Source of the DNA: Microbacterium oleivorans
GTDB lineage: Bacteria; Actinomycetota; Actinomycetes; Actinomycetales; Microbacteriaceae
DNA length: 64,000 nt
Direction of reading: 5' to 3'
Assembly (NCBI RefSeq): GCF_001644225.1
Contig: NZ_LSTV01000005.1
Location: 398,387-462,386 of the forward strand
In this document: positions 42,972 through 51,566 of the stretch, piece by piece
Layout of the letters: the number at the start of each line of letters is the position of its first letter
Numbering within the stretch: the stretch's first letter is position 1
The notes under the pieces: generated by a model
Seen by the model: the letters and a program-made list of their open reading frames with translations, nothing else
What the model was told of the DNA's origin: nothing
Database searches by the model: none
Position numbers and translations under genes: made by a program

Positions 42972-44125
42972 GTGCACAGTCCTCCGCTCGCGGCTTCGCG
43001 AGCCTCGCCGTCCACGCAGGTCAGGAGCCCGACGAGGCGACGGGTGCCGTCATCCCGCCCGTCCACTTCTCGACGACGTACGCGCAAGACGGCATCGGCG
43101 GCCTCCGCGGCGGCTACGAGTACGGCCGCAGCGGCAACCCGACGCGCACCGCTCTGCAGACCCAGCTCGCCGCGATCGAGGGAGGCACTCACGCGCTCTC
43201 GTTCGCCTCGGGGCTCGCCGCCGAGGACGCACTGCTGCGCGCCGTGCTGCGCCCCGGCGACGAGGTCCTGCTCGGCAACGACGTCTACGGCGGCACGTTC
43301 CGGCTCATCTCCCGCGTCCTCGGCGACTGGGGCGTGAAGCTGCGCGTCGTCGACATGAGCGACCCCGAGAAGGTCCGGGCCGCCGTCGCCGAGCGGGCGC
43401 CCCGCATCCTCTGGGTCGAGACGCCCTCGAACCCGCTGCTGCGCATCACCGACATCGCCGGCCTCGCCGAGATCGGCCACGGCGTCGGCGCGCTCGTCGT
43501 CGTCGACAACACCTTCGCGACCCCCGCGCTGCAGCGCCCGCTGTCGTTCGGCGCCGACGTCGTGGTCCACTCGACGACGAAGTACCTCGGCGGTCATTCC
43601 GACGTCGTCGGCGGTGCGCTCGTGCTGAACGACGACGAGCTCGCCGAGAAGATCGGCTTCCTGCAGTTCGCCGTCGGCGCCGTGTCGGGACCCCTCGACG
43701 CGTGGCTGACGACCCGCGGCATCAAGACGCTCGCCGTGCGGATGCGTCAGCACAGCGAGAACGGGCTCGCCGTGGCATCCTTCCTCGACGGACACGACCG
43801 GGTCGCGCAGGTCTACTACCCGGGCCTCGCGTCGCACCCCGGACACGAGCTCGCATCGCGGCAGATGGCGGGCTTCGGCGGCATCGTCTCGCTGGCGCTC
43901 GAGTCGGGCGAGGCGGCGCGCCGGTTCGCCGAGTCGCTGCGGCTGTTCACGCTCGCCGAGTCGCTCGGCGGCGTCGAGTCGCTCGTCAACTACCCCGACG
44001 CGATGACCCACGCCTCGGTCCGCGGCACCGAGGCGGCCGTCCCCGTCGAGGTCGTGCGCCTGTCGGTCGGCATCGAGGACGCCGCCGACCTGCTCGCCGA
44101 CATCGAGCAGGCGCTGCAGGCCTGA
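42968..44125 (+). CDS. metB: cystathionine gamma-synthase / gamma-lyase
   Basis: A 385-residue Cys/Met-metabolism PLP enzyme. YEYGRSGNPTRTALQ and the PLP lysine site HSTTKYLGGHSDVVGG are canonical. Coupling with the beta-synthase suggests reverse transsulfuration (methionine to cysteine) with this enzyme as gamma-lyase. Sequence alone does not separate gamma-synthase from gamma-lyase, so the symbol is tentative. Expression is probably governed by the cysteine leader upstream. Confidence 0.92.
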   Translation: MSAQSSARGFASLAVHAGQEPDEATGAVIPPVHFSTTYAQDGIGGLRGGYEYGRSGNPTRTALQTQLAAIEGGTHALSFASGLAAEDALLRAVLRPGDEVLLGNDVYGGTFRLISRVLGDWGVKLRVVDMSDPEKVRAAVAERAPRILWVETPSNPLLRITDIAGLAEIGHGVGALVVVDNTFATPALQRPLSFGADVVVHSTTKYLGGHSDVVGGALVLNDDELAEKIGFLQFAVGAVSGPLDAWLTTRGIKTLAVRMRQHSENGLAVASFLDGHDRVAQVYYPGLASHPGHELASRQMAGFGGIVSLALESGEAARRFAESLRLFTLAESLGGVESLVNYPDAMTHASVRGTEAAVPVEVVRLSVGIEDAADLLADIEQALQA

Positions 44126-44148
44126 CGCCGGCGGGCGCGAGCGCAACC

Positions 44149-44214
44149 GCGGAGATTCTCGCGACTCGCCGACGTGGCGGGGTGAACGGGTGGCGTGTCG
44201 GCGAGGATCTCCGC
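44149..44214. repeat. intergenic inverted repeat
   Basis: The 14-bp arm at 44149-44162 pairs with 44201-44214 with one mismatch (GCGGAGATTCTCGC against GCGAGGATCTCCGC). It lies in the 133-bp gap after metB and may act as a terminator or be a degenerate repeat element. Confidence 0.5.
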
Positions 44215-44258
44215 CGCTCGGGCGGGGTGAGGTCTCGGGCGGGCGATAGCGTGGCCGG

Positions 44259-45242
44259 ATGACACACGCAAGATGGGCCATCCTCGGTGCCGGCGCGATC
44301 AGCGGCGACTTCGCGCACGCGCTGCCCGACTCCGACCTCGGCCGGCTGTACGCGGTCGGCGCGCGGGACGTCTCGCGGGCGGAGGAGTTCGCCGCCGCGC
44401 ACGGCGCCCCCGTGGTGGGGACGTACGACGAGATACTCGACCGCGACGACATCGACGCCGTCTACGTCGGCACGGTGCACACGACGCACACGGACCTCGT
44501 GCAGCAGGCGCTGGCCGCGGGCAAGGCCGTGCTGTGCGAGAAGCCGCTCGGCGTCGATCCTGCCGAGACGGATGCCGCGATCGCGGCCGCTCGCGCTGCC
44601 GGACTGCCTCTCGTCGAGGCCTTCAAGTACCGCTTCGGACCGTTCGCCGACCGCCTCCGCGAGCTGGTGGGCGGGGGAGCCCTGGGCGACCTGGTCGAGA
44701 TCGAGTCCTCGCTCGGCTTCGCCGCGGGCAGCCGCACCGGACGCCTCTTCGACCCGGCGACGGCGGGCGGAGCGATCCTCGACGTCGGGTGCTACCCGTT
44801 GTCGCTCGTCGTCGGCGTCGCGGCGTGGGCGGGGCACGACCTCGACGGACTCGAGGTGCAGGCGGTGGCCGGCACGATCGGTGGGACCGGCGTCGACGAG
44901 AGCGCAGCGGCATCCGTCGATCTCGGGGGTGCGTCGGCGAACATCCGCACCGCGATCGTCCACGACCTGCCGCGCCTCACCCGCGTCGTCGGGCGCGAGG
45001 CGAGCCTGGAGATCCCGAACGTGTGGGGGAGCCGGACCGACAGCACCGCGGCGGCGACGCTGATCCGCACCGACGGCACCCGTGAGGAGATCGAGGTGCC
45101 GACCGTGCAGCCGATGGCGGCCGAAGCGGATGCCACCATCCGCGCCCTCCGCGAGGGGCGGACCGAGGCGCCCGAGATCCCGTGGGCCGAGACCCGCACG
45201 ATCGCGCGGCTGCTCGCGGAGTGGCGCGGCGGCATCGCCTGA
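44259..45242 (+). CDS. Gfo/Idh/MocA-family oxidoreductase
   Basis: A 327-residue NAD(P)-dependent dehydrogenase. Rossmann motif ILGAGAISGDFA near residue 6, catalytic lysine in LCEKPLGVD, and the central-sheet segment VEAFKYRFGPFADRL. TAGCGT (44247-44252) lies 6 nt before the ATG, so the mRNA is leaderless. It stands alone; the substrate is probably a sugar or cyclitol. Confidence 0.92.
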   Translation: MTHARWAILGAGAISGDFAHALPDSDLGRLYAVGARDVSRAEEFAAAHGAPVVGTYDEILDRDDIDAVYVGTVHTTHTDLVQQALAAGKAVLCEKPLGVDPAETDAAIAAARAAGLPLVEAFKYRFGPFADRLRELVGGGALGDLVEIESSLGFAAGSRTGRLFDPATAGGAILDVGCYPLSLVVGVAAWAGHDLDGLEVQAVAGTIGGTGVDESAAASVDLGGASANIRTAIVHDLPRLTRVVGREASLEIPNVWGSRTDSTAAATLIRTDGTREEIEVPTVQPMAAEADATIRALREGRTEAPEIPWAETRTIARLLAEWRGGIA

Positions 45243-45245
45243 GCG

Positions 45246-45827
45246 TCAGCGGGTCCGCCACCACCGGCGACGGTGCGGTTTCTCGGGCTCGGGCGGGGGA
45301 GCGGATGCCGCGGCCCGCGCCGCGCGCCGGGCGCGCCACGCGGCGACCTCCGCGTCGGGGTCCCGAGTCGGGGTGACGACGGGCGGTCCGCCGAGCAGTT
45401 GACGGCGCGCTTCGACGACGCGGCGGGAGAAGTCCGCGGTGTACTCGCGGACGTCCTCCTCCCGGTGGAAGACGTCGACGCGCTGCTCGAACTCGGCGTG
45501 CTCGATGCGCAACCGCAGGGCGGGCGGTCCGAGCCCGGACAGCTGCTCCGTCTGGATCTTGCGCTTGATCCACCAGTCGGGGTCGTGCGACCCGCCGAGC
45601 CCTTCGAGGGGCTTGCCGGCGCCGGGCAGGTCGTCGAAATCGCCGCGGCGGATCGCCTGCTGGATGGCGGTCTCGACGTACATCGCGCGTTCGGTGCCGG
45701 TCGGTGTGCCCGCGTGGCGTTCGGGTTCGGCGGGCCGCTCGTCGCCGTGCTCGCGCGCCGCCTGCTCCACGCGGTACCGCGCTGCCCTCACTCGGGGGTC
45801 GTCGTCCATGCCGCGGTCATCGGCCAT
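45246..45827 (-). CDS. DUF1992 (DnaJ homologue subfamily C member 28-like) protein
   Basis: A 193-residue protein with the DUF1992 core: ETAIQQAIRRGDFDDLPGAG, KPLEGL, DPDWWIKRKIQTEQLSG. The C-terminus is Arg/Lys-rich (EPEKPHRRRWWRTR). The J domain of eukaryotic homologues is absent, as usual in bacteria. GGAGGA lies very close to ATG 45827; ATG 45809 is an alternative. Function unknown. Confidence 0.87.
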   Translation of the reverse strand: MADDRGMDDDPRVRAARYRVEQAAREHGDERPAEPERHAGTPTGTERAMYVETAIQQAIRRGDFDDLPGAGKPLEGLGGSHDPDWWIKRKIQTEQLSGLGPPALRLRIEHAEFEQRVDVFHREEDVREYTADFSRRVVEARRQLLGGPPVVTPTRDPDAEVAAWRARRAARAAASAPPPEPEKPHRRRWWRTR

Positions 45828-45869
45828 TCCTCCAGCGTAAGGCGCGGCGTCCTTGCGGCGGCGTTGCCG

Positions 45870-45905
45870 AGTATGCATATACTCAGAAAACACATACCCG
45901 GTATG
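45870..45905. promoter_or_regulatory. PadR promoter-operator region
   Basis: AGTAT-GCAT-ATACT (45870-45883) has 5-bp inverted arms, and its right half is a TATACT -10 box (45878-45883). A second palindrome, CATACC-C-GGTATG, lies at 45893-45905. PadR repressors usually bind such ATGT/ACAT-type dyads in their own promoter, so autoregulation is inferred. Confidence 0.55.
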
Positions 45906-45920
45906 CAGCGAGGAGTCCCG

Positions 45921-46538
45921 ATGTCGGTACGTTCGAGCCTGTTGGCGATCCTGGATCAGGGTCCCTGCTATGGCTACCAGCTGCGGGCGGAGTTCGACCG
46001 CCGCACCGGGTCGACCTGGCCCCTCAACGTGGGTCAGATCTACAACACGCTCGACCGCCTCGAGCGCGACGGCCTGGTCGAGAAGGGTGACGTCGACGAG
46101 CAGGGTCACGTCTACTGGCAGATCACGGATGCCGGATCCGCCGAGGTCCGCGCGTGGCTCGACGCTCCCGTCGAGCGCTCGCAGGGCACCCGCGACGAGC
46201 TGGCGATCAAGCTCGCCGTCGCCGCCACCCTGCCGGGGGTCGACCTGGCCGCCGTGATCCAACGGCAGCGCTCTGCGTCGCTGCGGCAGCTGCAGGAACT
46301 GAACCGCGCCAAGTACGCCGGTGCGAACCCCGACGGCCCCGAGGAACTCGCCTGGTCGCTCGTGGTCGATTCGATGATCTTCTCCGCCGAGGCCGAGGTG
46401 CGATGGCTCGACCACACCGAGCAGCGGCTCGCGCGGCATCCTCACCACACGATGGGATTGGAGCTGTCCACCGAGACACCCAAGCGGGGAAGGCCTGCCA
46501 GATCCGAGACGGGCAACGCCGAGGCGGTCGTGCGGTGA
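45921..46538 (+). CDS. PadR-family transcriptional regulator
   Basis: A 205-residue winged-helix repressor. The PadR domain has LLAILDQGPCYGYQLRAEFD and NVGQIYNTLDRLERDGLVEK, then a C-terminal helical dimerisation part. ATG 45921 was chosen because AGCGAGGAG sits 5 nt upstream; an earlier in-frame ATG lies at 45903 inside the palindrome. It overlaps the ABC ATPase gene (GTGA). PadR-ABC-FtsX operons often respond to antimicrobials. Confidence 0.92.
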   Translation: MSVRSSLLAILDQGPCYGYQLRAEFDRRTGSTWPLNVGQIYNTLDRLERDGLVEKGDVDEQGHVYWQITDAGSAEVRAWLDAPVERSQGTRDELAIKLAVAATLPGVDLAAVIQRQRSASLRQLQELNRAKYAGANPDGPEELAWSLVVDSMIFSAEAEVRWLDHTEQRLARHPHHTMGLELSTETPKRGRPARSETGNAEAVVR

Positions 46539-47254
46539 GCGCCGCCGTCCTGCAGCTGGTGGGGGTCACGCAGCAGTACGGCGAGGGCGAGACGAGCGTC
46601 TCGGCACTGTCGGGCGTCGATTTGACGGTCGACAAGGGGGAGCTCGTCGCGATCATGGGAGCGTCCGGTTCGGGCAAATCCACGCTCCTGTCGATCGCGG
46701 GCGGGTTGCAGAAGCCCACCAGCGGCGAAGTCGTCGTCGAGGGGACGTACCTTTCGACGGCGACACGTCGCGATCTCGCGCAGCTCCGGCGGCGCTCCCT
46801 GGGATTCGTCTTCCAGGACTTCAATCTCATCCCGACCCTCACGGCCGTCGAGAACGTGACGCTGCCGCTCGAGCTCGACGGCTTCCGGGCCCGAGTGGCG
46901 CGCCGTGCGGGTCGGGATGCGCTCGCCTCGGTCGGTCTCGAGGACAAGGTGGACGCCTACCCCGACGACCTGTCGGGCGGTCAGCAGCAGCGCGTCGCGA
47001 TCGCCCGCGCGGTGGTCGGCGGCCGCCGACTGATCCTCGCCGACGAGCCGACCGGTGCGCTCGACTCGGCCACGGGGGAGGCGGTCATGAAGATGATCCG
47101 CCACCGCGTCGACCAGGGGGCCGCCGGCATCCTCGTCACCCATGAGCCGCGCCATGCGGCGTGGGCGGACCGCATCGTGTTCCTCCGCGACGGTCGCATC
47201 GTCGACGAGTCGCAGCGTCACGGCGCGGACGCGTTGCTGTCGGGCACGCGATGA
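46535..47254 (+). CDS. ABC transporter ATP-binding protein, MacB/LolD type
   Basis: A 239-residue ATPase. Walker A GASGSGKST, Q-loop VFQDFNLIP, signature LSGGQQQRVAIARA, Walker B LILADEPTGALD and H-loop VTHEP are all intact. GTG start within the PadR stop. It ends inside the start of the FtsX-like permease (ATGA). It powers a mechanotransmission-type exporter. Confidence 0.95.
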   Translation: MSAAVLQLVGVTQQYGEGETSVSALSGVDLTVDKGELVAIMGASGSGKSTLLSIAGGLQKPTSGEVVVEGTYLSTATRRDLAQLRRRSLGFVFQDFNLIPTLTAVENVTLPLELDGFRARVARRAGRDALASVGLEDKVDAYPDDLSGGQQQRVAIARAVVGGRRLILADEPTGALDSATGEAVMKMIRHRVDQGAAGILVTHEPRHAAWADRIVFLRDGRIVDESQRHGADALLSGTR

Positions 47255-50109
47255 CCGCGGTGCAGGACCGGCCCCGAGCGGATGCCGGGGCGCGCCGCCG
47301 CGCCGAGCGGCCCACGCCGTCGCGCACGGCGCGGGTGCGCGTCGCCGTGCGCATCGCTCGGCGCCAGGTGCGCCGCGCGTGGGTGTCGTCGCTGCTCATC
47401 ATGACGCTCATCGCGCTACCGATCGCGGGGATGGCGGGGGTCGCGGTGTACGTCGCGAGCATGATCGCGACACCGGCGGAGCGCGTGGCGGTGCAACTCG
47501 GAGAGATGCAGGGCTGGGTGGAGCCGATCGGCGTCCCCGATGCGGGGTTCTGGCAGGCGCCGGACGAGCCGTACTCGTACGGGTACGGGACAGGGCCGGA
47601 GTGGACCTCCGAGGCAGAGGGGGAACCGTTATCGGACCCCACCTCCGCGCTGCCCGCGGGGACCGAGACGATCGAGGTGTCGCAGGGACGCGAGCGCGTC
47701 CAGACGAGCGCGGGGATCGCGGCGATCCGGGCCTGGGCGGGCGACATCGGGGATCCTCGGTTCACGGGTCGTTTCGACATGGTCTCGGGGAACGCGCCGA
47801 ACGGCGACGGCGAGGTCATGGTGACCACCGCGACACTCGATCGTGTGGGGGCGCGGGTGGGCGGAGAGCTGCGCCTGGTCGACTCGGATGACGTCCTTCG
47901 GATCGTCGGCACCTTCGATGCCGCGGAGCTCGCCGATACCGAGAGCGCTGTCGCCTTCCCGGACGCGGACCGCTTCGAGGGGGCGACCTGGTACCTGCCC
48001 GAGACCTCCCTGTCGTGGACGGAGATCCGGAAGTTGAACGAGCAGGGCATCGGGGTCTACTCGCGCGAGGTGGTCCTCGACCCACCGGCGTTCTCTTGGC
48101 CGGACGGTTCTCAGGTGTACACCGCGGCGACAGCGGAAGAGCAAGGACTGCTCGCCCTGGCAGCGGGCCTGGGCGCGGGTGGCCTCGCGGCCGCCTACAT
48201 GGTGGTGATGCTCGCTGGAGCGGCCTTCGCGGTGAGTGCGCGGCGACAGCAGCGTGCTCTCGCTATCGCGGCCAGCGTGGGTGCCGACACGCGGGACGTG
48301 CGCAGAATCGTCCTCCTCCAGGGGACGGTGCTCGGTCTCGTCGCCGGCGGCGTGGGGCTCGCCGCCGGCGTCGGATTGGCGGCCGTCGTGATGCGGCTGA
48401 CGGACACCGGCTCGGCGATGCAGTTCTGGGGCTTCCATGTGCCCTGGGTCATCCTCATCGGCATCCTGCTCTTCTCGACGCTCGTCGGGACGGCGTCCGC
48501 ATTCGTGCCCGCCCGGTCCGTCGGGCGATCGGACACGATCAGCGCGCTTCGCGGAGCACGTCGTCCCCAGCGGGTGAATGCTGCGCGGCCGCTGTGGGGA
48601 TCGCTGCTGATCCTCGTCGGCGTCGTCGTCACGATCCTCTGCGGCGTGGCGGCAGCGGCCGTCGCTGCGGACACGATGCTCCCCTGGGACTCGCCCTTCC
48701 GGTGGCTCCCCGTTGTGGGCATCATCGCGGGGCCCGTCCTGGCGCAGGTGGGCATCCTCATCTCCGGGCGGTGGCTGCTCTGGCTGGCTTCACGGCTGCT
48801 GTCTCGGTTCGGCATAGCGGCGCGGATGGCGTCGCGAGATGCGGTCGCGAACGGCGCTCGGACGGTGCCGGCGTTCGCGGCCATCGGCGCCACGGTGTTC
48901 GTCGGCGTGTTCGCGGTCGGGGTCGGGATGATGTCGGCCGGGACGCAGGTGCGGACGTGGGACTACTCCGCGCCGATCGGGACCGTGACCGCCGACGTGT
49001 CGAGCATGGACGGGGACCAGCTCGACCCGACCGTACGGCTCGCCGTGTTCGAGGACGTCCGCGACGCCTTCGAGCAGGCGGGGGCGACGGCGACCGCGCT
49101 CGTGCAGCGCCAATACCAGCTGTACTGGAGCGGCGAGGAGGTCATCCCCGGCGACGCTGTGCGGGCGACCGTCATGGTTCCCCAGCGGAACCTGCTCAGC
49201 GGGGACGACACCGATCAGGGATGGTCGGGAGTCTTCGACGATCCGACCAACAACATCGCCGTGATGGACGCGTCGGACGTTCCGACCGTGATGGGGGTCG
49301 AACTGAGCGCCGCCGACAAGAGGGCGTTCGAGCAGGGCGCTGCGCTGATCACTGACAGCGACCTGATCACCGATGGACGCATCGACGTCGCCGCGTGGAC
49401 CGAGCAGGAATGGGCGACGGGCAAGGCGCCGGACAACATCTTCGCTCCAGCGAACGATGCCGCGTTCGCCGAGCCGCAGTGGCGGACGACCCTCCCCGCG
49501 ATCGCGCTCGACGCGCCGGATCAGCCGCTGAGCGTTGTGCTGCATCCGTCTGCCGCTGAGGAGCTCGGCCTGAACCTGGAGCCGACGGCCCTGTTCGCGG
49601 CGATGCCCGAGGACTCCCCGTATCGGAACTGGGATCGGGCGTACGCGCTGGGGGACAGCCTGACGACCAACGACCACTCGGTCTACGTTTCCGTGGAGAC
49701 CGGCCCGCCGAGCCCCGCTGCCTGGCTCGTCCCGCTGCTCGCGGCCGTCGCCGTCCTCGTGCTCGGCGCGAGCGCCGTCGCGCTCGGGCTCGCGCGGTTC
49801 GAGCGTCGGCCCGACGACGCGACCCTCGCCGCCGTGGGCGGCACGCCGGGACTCCGGCGTCGCATCGGGTTGTGGCAGGGGCTCGTGATCGCCGGGTTCG
49901 GCACGTTCGCGGGGGCGGCCGCCGGCATCCTTCCACCGATCGGGTTCTGGCTGCAGTCGCAGACGTCCGGGGAGCCGATGAACCTCGCCGACATCCCGTG
50001 GTGGCTGCTCGGGGCGCTCGCCGTCGCCCTGCCGCTCGGGATCGCGGCCGTGAACTGGCTCGTGCCGCCCCGCGAGCCCGAGCTCACGCGACGCAACGTC
50101 ATCGCGTGA
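47251..50109 (+). CDS. FtsX-like ABC permease
   Basis: A 952-residue membrane protein with an N-terminal membrane helix (about residues 45-70), a large extracytoplasmic domain, a central trio of helices, and a second FtsX domain at the C-terminus (AVLVLGASAVALGLARFERR, then VAAVGGTPGL-like ATLAAVGGTPGLRRRIG). This is the usual ten-helix architecture of large actinobacterial FtsX permeases. It is the last gene of the PadR-ABC-FtsX operon. The exported substrate is unknown; bacitracin- or peptide-type compounds are typical. Confidence 0.93.
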   Translation: MTAVQDRPRADAGARRRAERPTPSRTARVRVAVRIARRQVRRAWVSSLLIMTLIALPIAGMAGVAVYVASMIATPAERVAVQLGEMQGWVEPIGVPDAGFWQAPDEPYSYGYGTGPEWTSEAEGEPLSDPTSALPAGTETIEVSQGRERVQTSAGIAAIRAWAGDIGDPRFTGRFDMVSGNAPNGDGEVMVTTATLDRVGARVGGELRLVDSDDVLRIVGTFDAAELADTESAVAFPDADRFEGATWYLPETSLSWTEIRKLNEQGIGVYSREVVLDPPAFSWPDGSQVYTAATAEEQGLLALAAGLGAGGLAAAYMVVMLAGAAFAVSARRQQRALAIAASVGADTRDVRRIVLLQGTVLGLVAGGVGLAAGVGLAAVVMRLTDTGSAMQFWGFHVPWVILIGILLFSTLVGTASAFVPARSVGRSDTISALRGARRPQRVNAARPLWGSLLILVGVVVTILCGVAAAAVAADTMLPWDSPFRWLPVVGIIAGPVLAQVGILISGRWLLWLASRLLSRFGIAARMASRDAVANGARTVPAFAAIGATVFVGVFAVGVGMMSAGTQVRTWDYSAPIGTVTADVSSMDGDQLDPTVRLAVFEDVRDAFEQAGATATALVQRQYQLYWSGEEVIPGDAVRATVMVPQRNLLSGDDTDQGWSGVFDDPTNNIAVMDASDVPTVMGVELSAADKRAFEQGAALITDSDLITDGRIDVAAWTEQEWATGKAPDNIFAPANDAAFAEPQWRTTLPAIALDAPDQPLSVVLHPSAAEELGLNLEPTALFAAMPEDSPYRNWDRAYALGDSLTTNDHSVYVSVETGPPSPAAWLVPLLAAVAVLVLGASAVALGLARFERRPDDATLAAVGGTPGLRRRIGLWQGLVIAGFGTFAGAAAGILPPIGFWLQSQTSGEPMNLADIPWWLLGALAVALPLGIAAVNWLVPPREPELTRRNVIA

Positions 50110-50114
50110 GCCCG

Positions 50115-50136
50115 GCTCGGCGATTCAGAGCCGAGC
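50115..50136. terminator. terminator hairpin between convergent genes
   Basis: GCTCGGC (50115-50121) pairs with GCCGAGC (50130-50136) around an 8-nt loop. It overlaps the last codons of the aminotransferase gene. Confidence 0.5.
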
Positions 50137-51507
50137 GGATGCCTCGGTCAGCACGCTCCGCAGGATCCCCTCGATCTCAGCGAACTCGGCCGGCCCCATG
50201 GTGAGGGGCGGGGCGAGCTGGATGACGGGGTCGCCGCGGTCGTCGGCGCGGCAGTAGAGACCCGCGTCGAACAGCGCCTTCGAGAGGAAGCCGCGCAGCA
50301 GGCGCTCGGATTCGGCGGCGTCGAAGGTCTGCTTCGTCGCCTTGTCCTTCACCAGCTCGATGCCGAAGAAGTAGCCGTCACCGCGGACGTCGCCGACGAT
50401 CGGCAGGTCGAGGAGCCGCTCGAGCGACGCGCGGAAGACGGGCGAGTTCTCGCGGACGTTCTGCAGCAGCCCCTCCTCCTCGAAGATGTCGAGGTTCTCC
50501 ATCGCCACCGCCGTCGAGACGGGGTGCCCGCCGAACGTGTACCCGTGCGGGAACGACGTCGTCCCGTGCGAGAACGGCTCATGGATGCGGTCGCTGACGA
50601 TCGTGCCGCCGAGCGGCGAGTACCCGCTCGTGACGGCCTTCGCGAACGTGATCATGTCGGGCTGGTAGCCGTAGCGGTCGGCACCGAACCACTCGCCCAG
50701 GCGGCCGAACGCGCAGATCACCTCATCCGAGACGAGCAGCACGTCGTGCCGGTCGCAGATCTCGCGGACGCGCGCGAAGTAGCCGGGCGGCGGCGGGAAG
50801 CATCCACCCGAGTTCTGCACCGGTTCGAGGAAGACCGCCGCGACAGTGTCGGCTCCCTCGAAGAGGATCGCCTCCTCGATGCGGTCTGCCGCCCAGGTCC
50901 CGTACTCCTCAGGGGTGGTGCCGGTGAAGCCCTGCTCGGCGGCGCGGTACCAGTTCGTGTTCGGCACGCGGAATCCGCCCGGGGTCACCGGCTCGAACAT
51001 CGACTTCATGGCGGGCAGCCCCGTGATCGCCAGCGCGCCCTGCGGCGTGCCGTGGTAGGCGACGAAACGCGAGATCACCTTGTGCTTCGTGGGCTTGCCC
51101 TGCAGCCGCCAGTACTGCTTGGCGAGCTTGAACGCCGTCTCGACCGCCTCGCCGCCGCCGGTCGAGAAGAACACGCGGTTCAGATCGCCGGGGGCGAGGT
51201 GCGCGAGGCGGTCGGCGAGCTCGATCGCGGACGGATGCGCGTACGACCAGATGGGGAAGAACGCGAGCTCCTCGGCCTGCCGCGCCGCCGCCTGAGCCAG
51301 CCGGGCACGGCCGTGCCCCGCGGCGACGACGAAAAGACCCGACAGCCCGTCGATGTACTTCTTGCCGCTCGCATCCCAGATGTGGTGCCCCTCGCCCTTG
51401 ACGATGATCGGGACGCCCGCCCCCTCGGTCATCGACGACTGCCGCGCGAAATGCAGCCACAGGTGGTCGCGGGCCATCGCCTGCAGCTCGGTCTCGGATG
51501 CTGCCAT
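50125..51507 (-). CDS. class III aminotransferase (omega-amino acid or polyamine type)
   Basis: A 460-residue PLP aminotransferase. FSTGGGEAVETAFKLAKQYW, FLEPVQNSGGCFPPPPGYF and LVSDEVICAFGR are class III motifs; the PLP lysine lies in ITFAKAVTSGYSPLGG. The pattern is that of omega-amino-acid:pyruvate or putrescine aminotransferases. It is the last gene of the agmatine deiminase operon, so it may transaminate the amine product. ATG 51507 follows GGAGGAACC. Confidence 0.92.
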   Translation of the reverse strand: MAASETELQAMARDHLWLHFARQSSMTEGAGVPIIVKGEGHHIWDASGKKYIDGLSGLFVVAAGHGRARLAQAAARQAEELAFFPIWSYAHPSAIELADRLAHLAPGDLNRVFFSTGGGEAVETAFKLAKQYWRLQGKPTKHKVISRFVAYHGTPQGALAITGLPAMKSMFEPVTPGGFRVPNTNWYRAAEQGFTGTTPEEYGTWAADRIEEAILFEGADTVAAVFLEPVQNSGGCFPPPPGYFARVREICDRHDVLLVSDEVICAFGRLGEWFGADRYGYQPDMITFAKAVTSGYSPLGGTIVSDRIHEPFSHGTTSFPHGYTFGGHPVSTAVAMENLDIFEEEGLLQNVRENSPVFRASLERLLDLPIVGDVRGDGYFFGIELVKDKATKQTFDAAESERLLRGFLSKALFDAGLYCRADDRGDPVIQLAPPLTMGPAEFAEIEGILRSVLTEASARL

Positions 51508-51566
51508 GGGTTCCTCCGTACGTCGTTGTGGATGGGGGAGCGGATGCCGGGCGTCAGCGCATCGTG

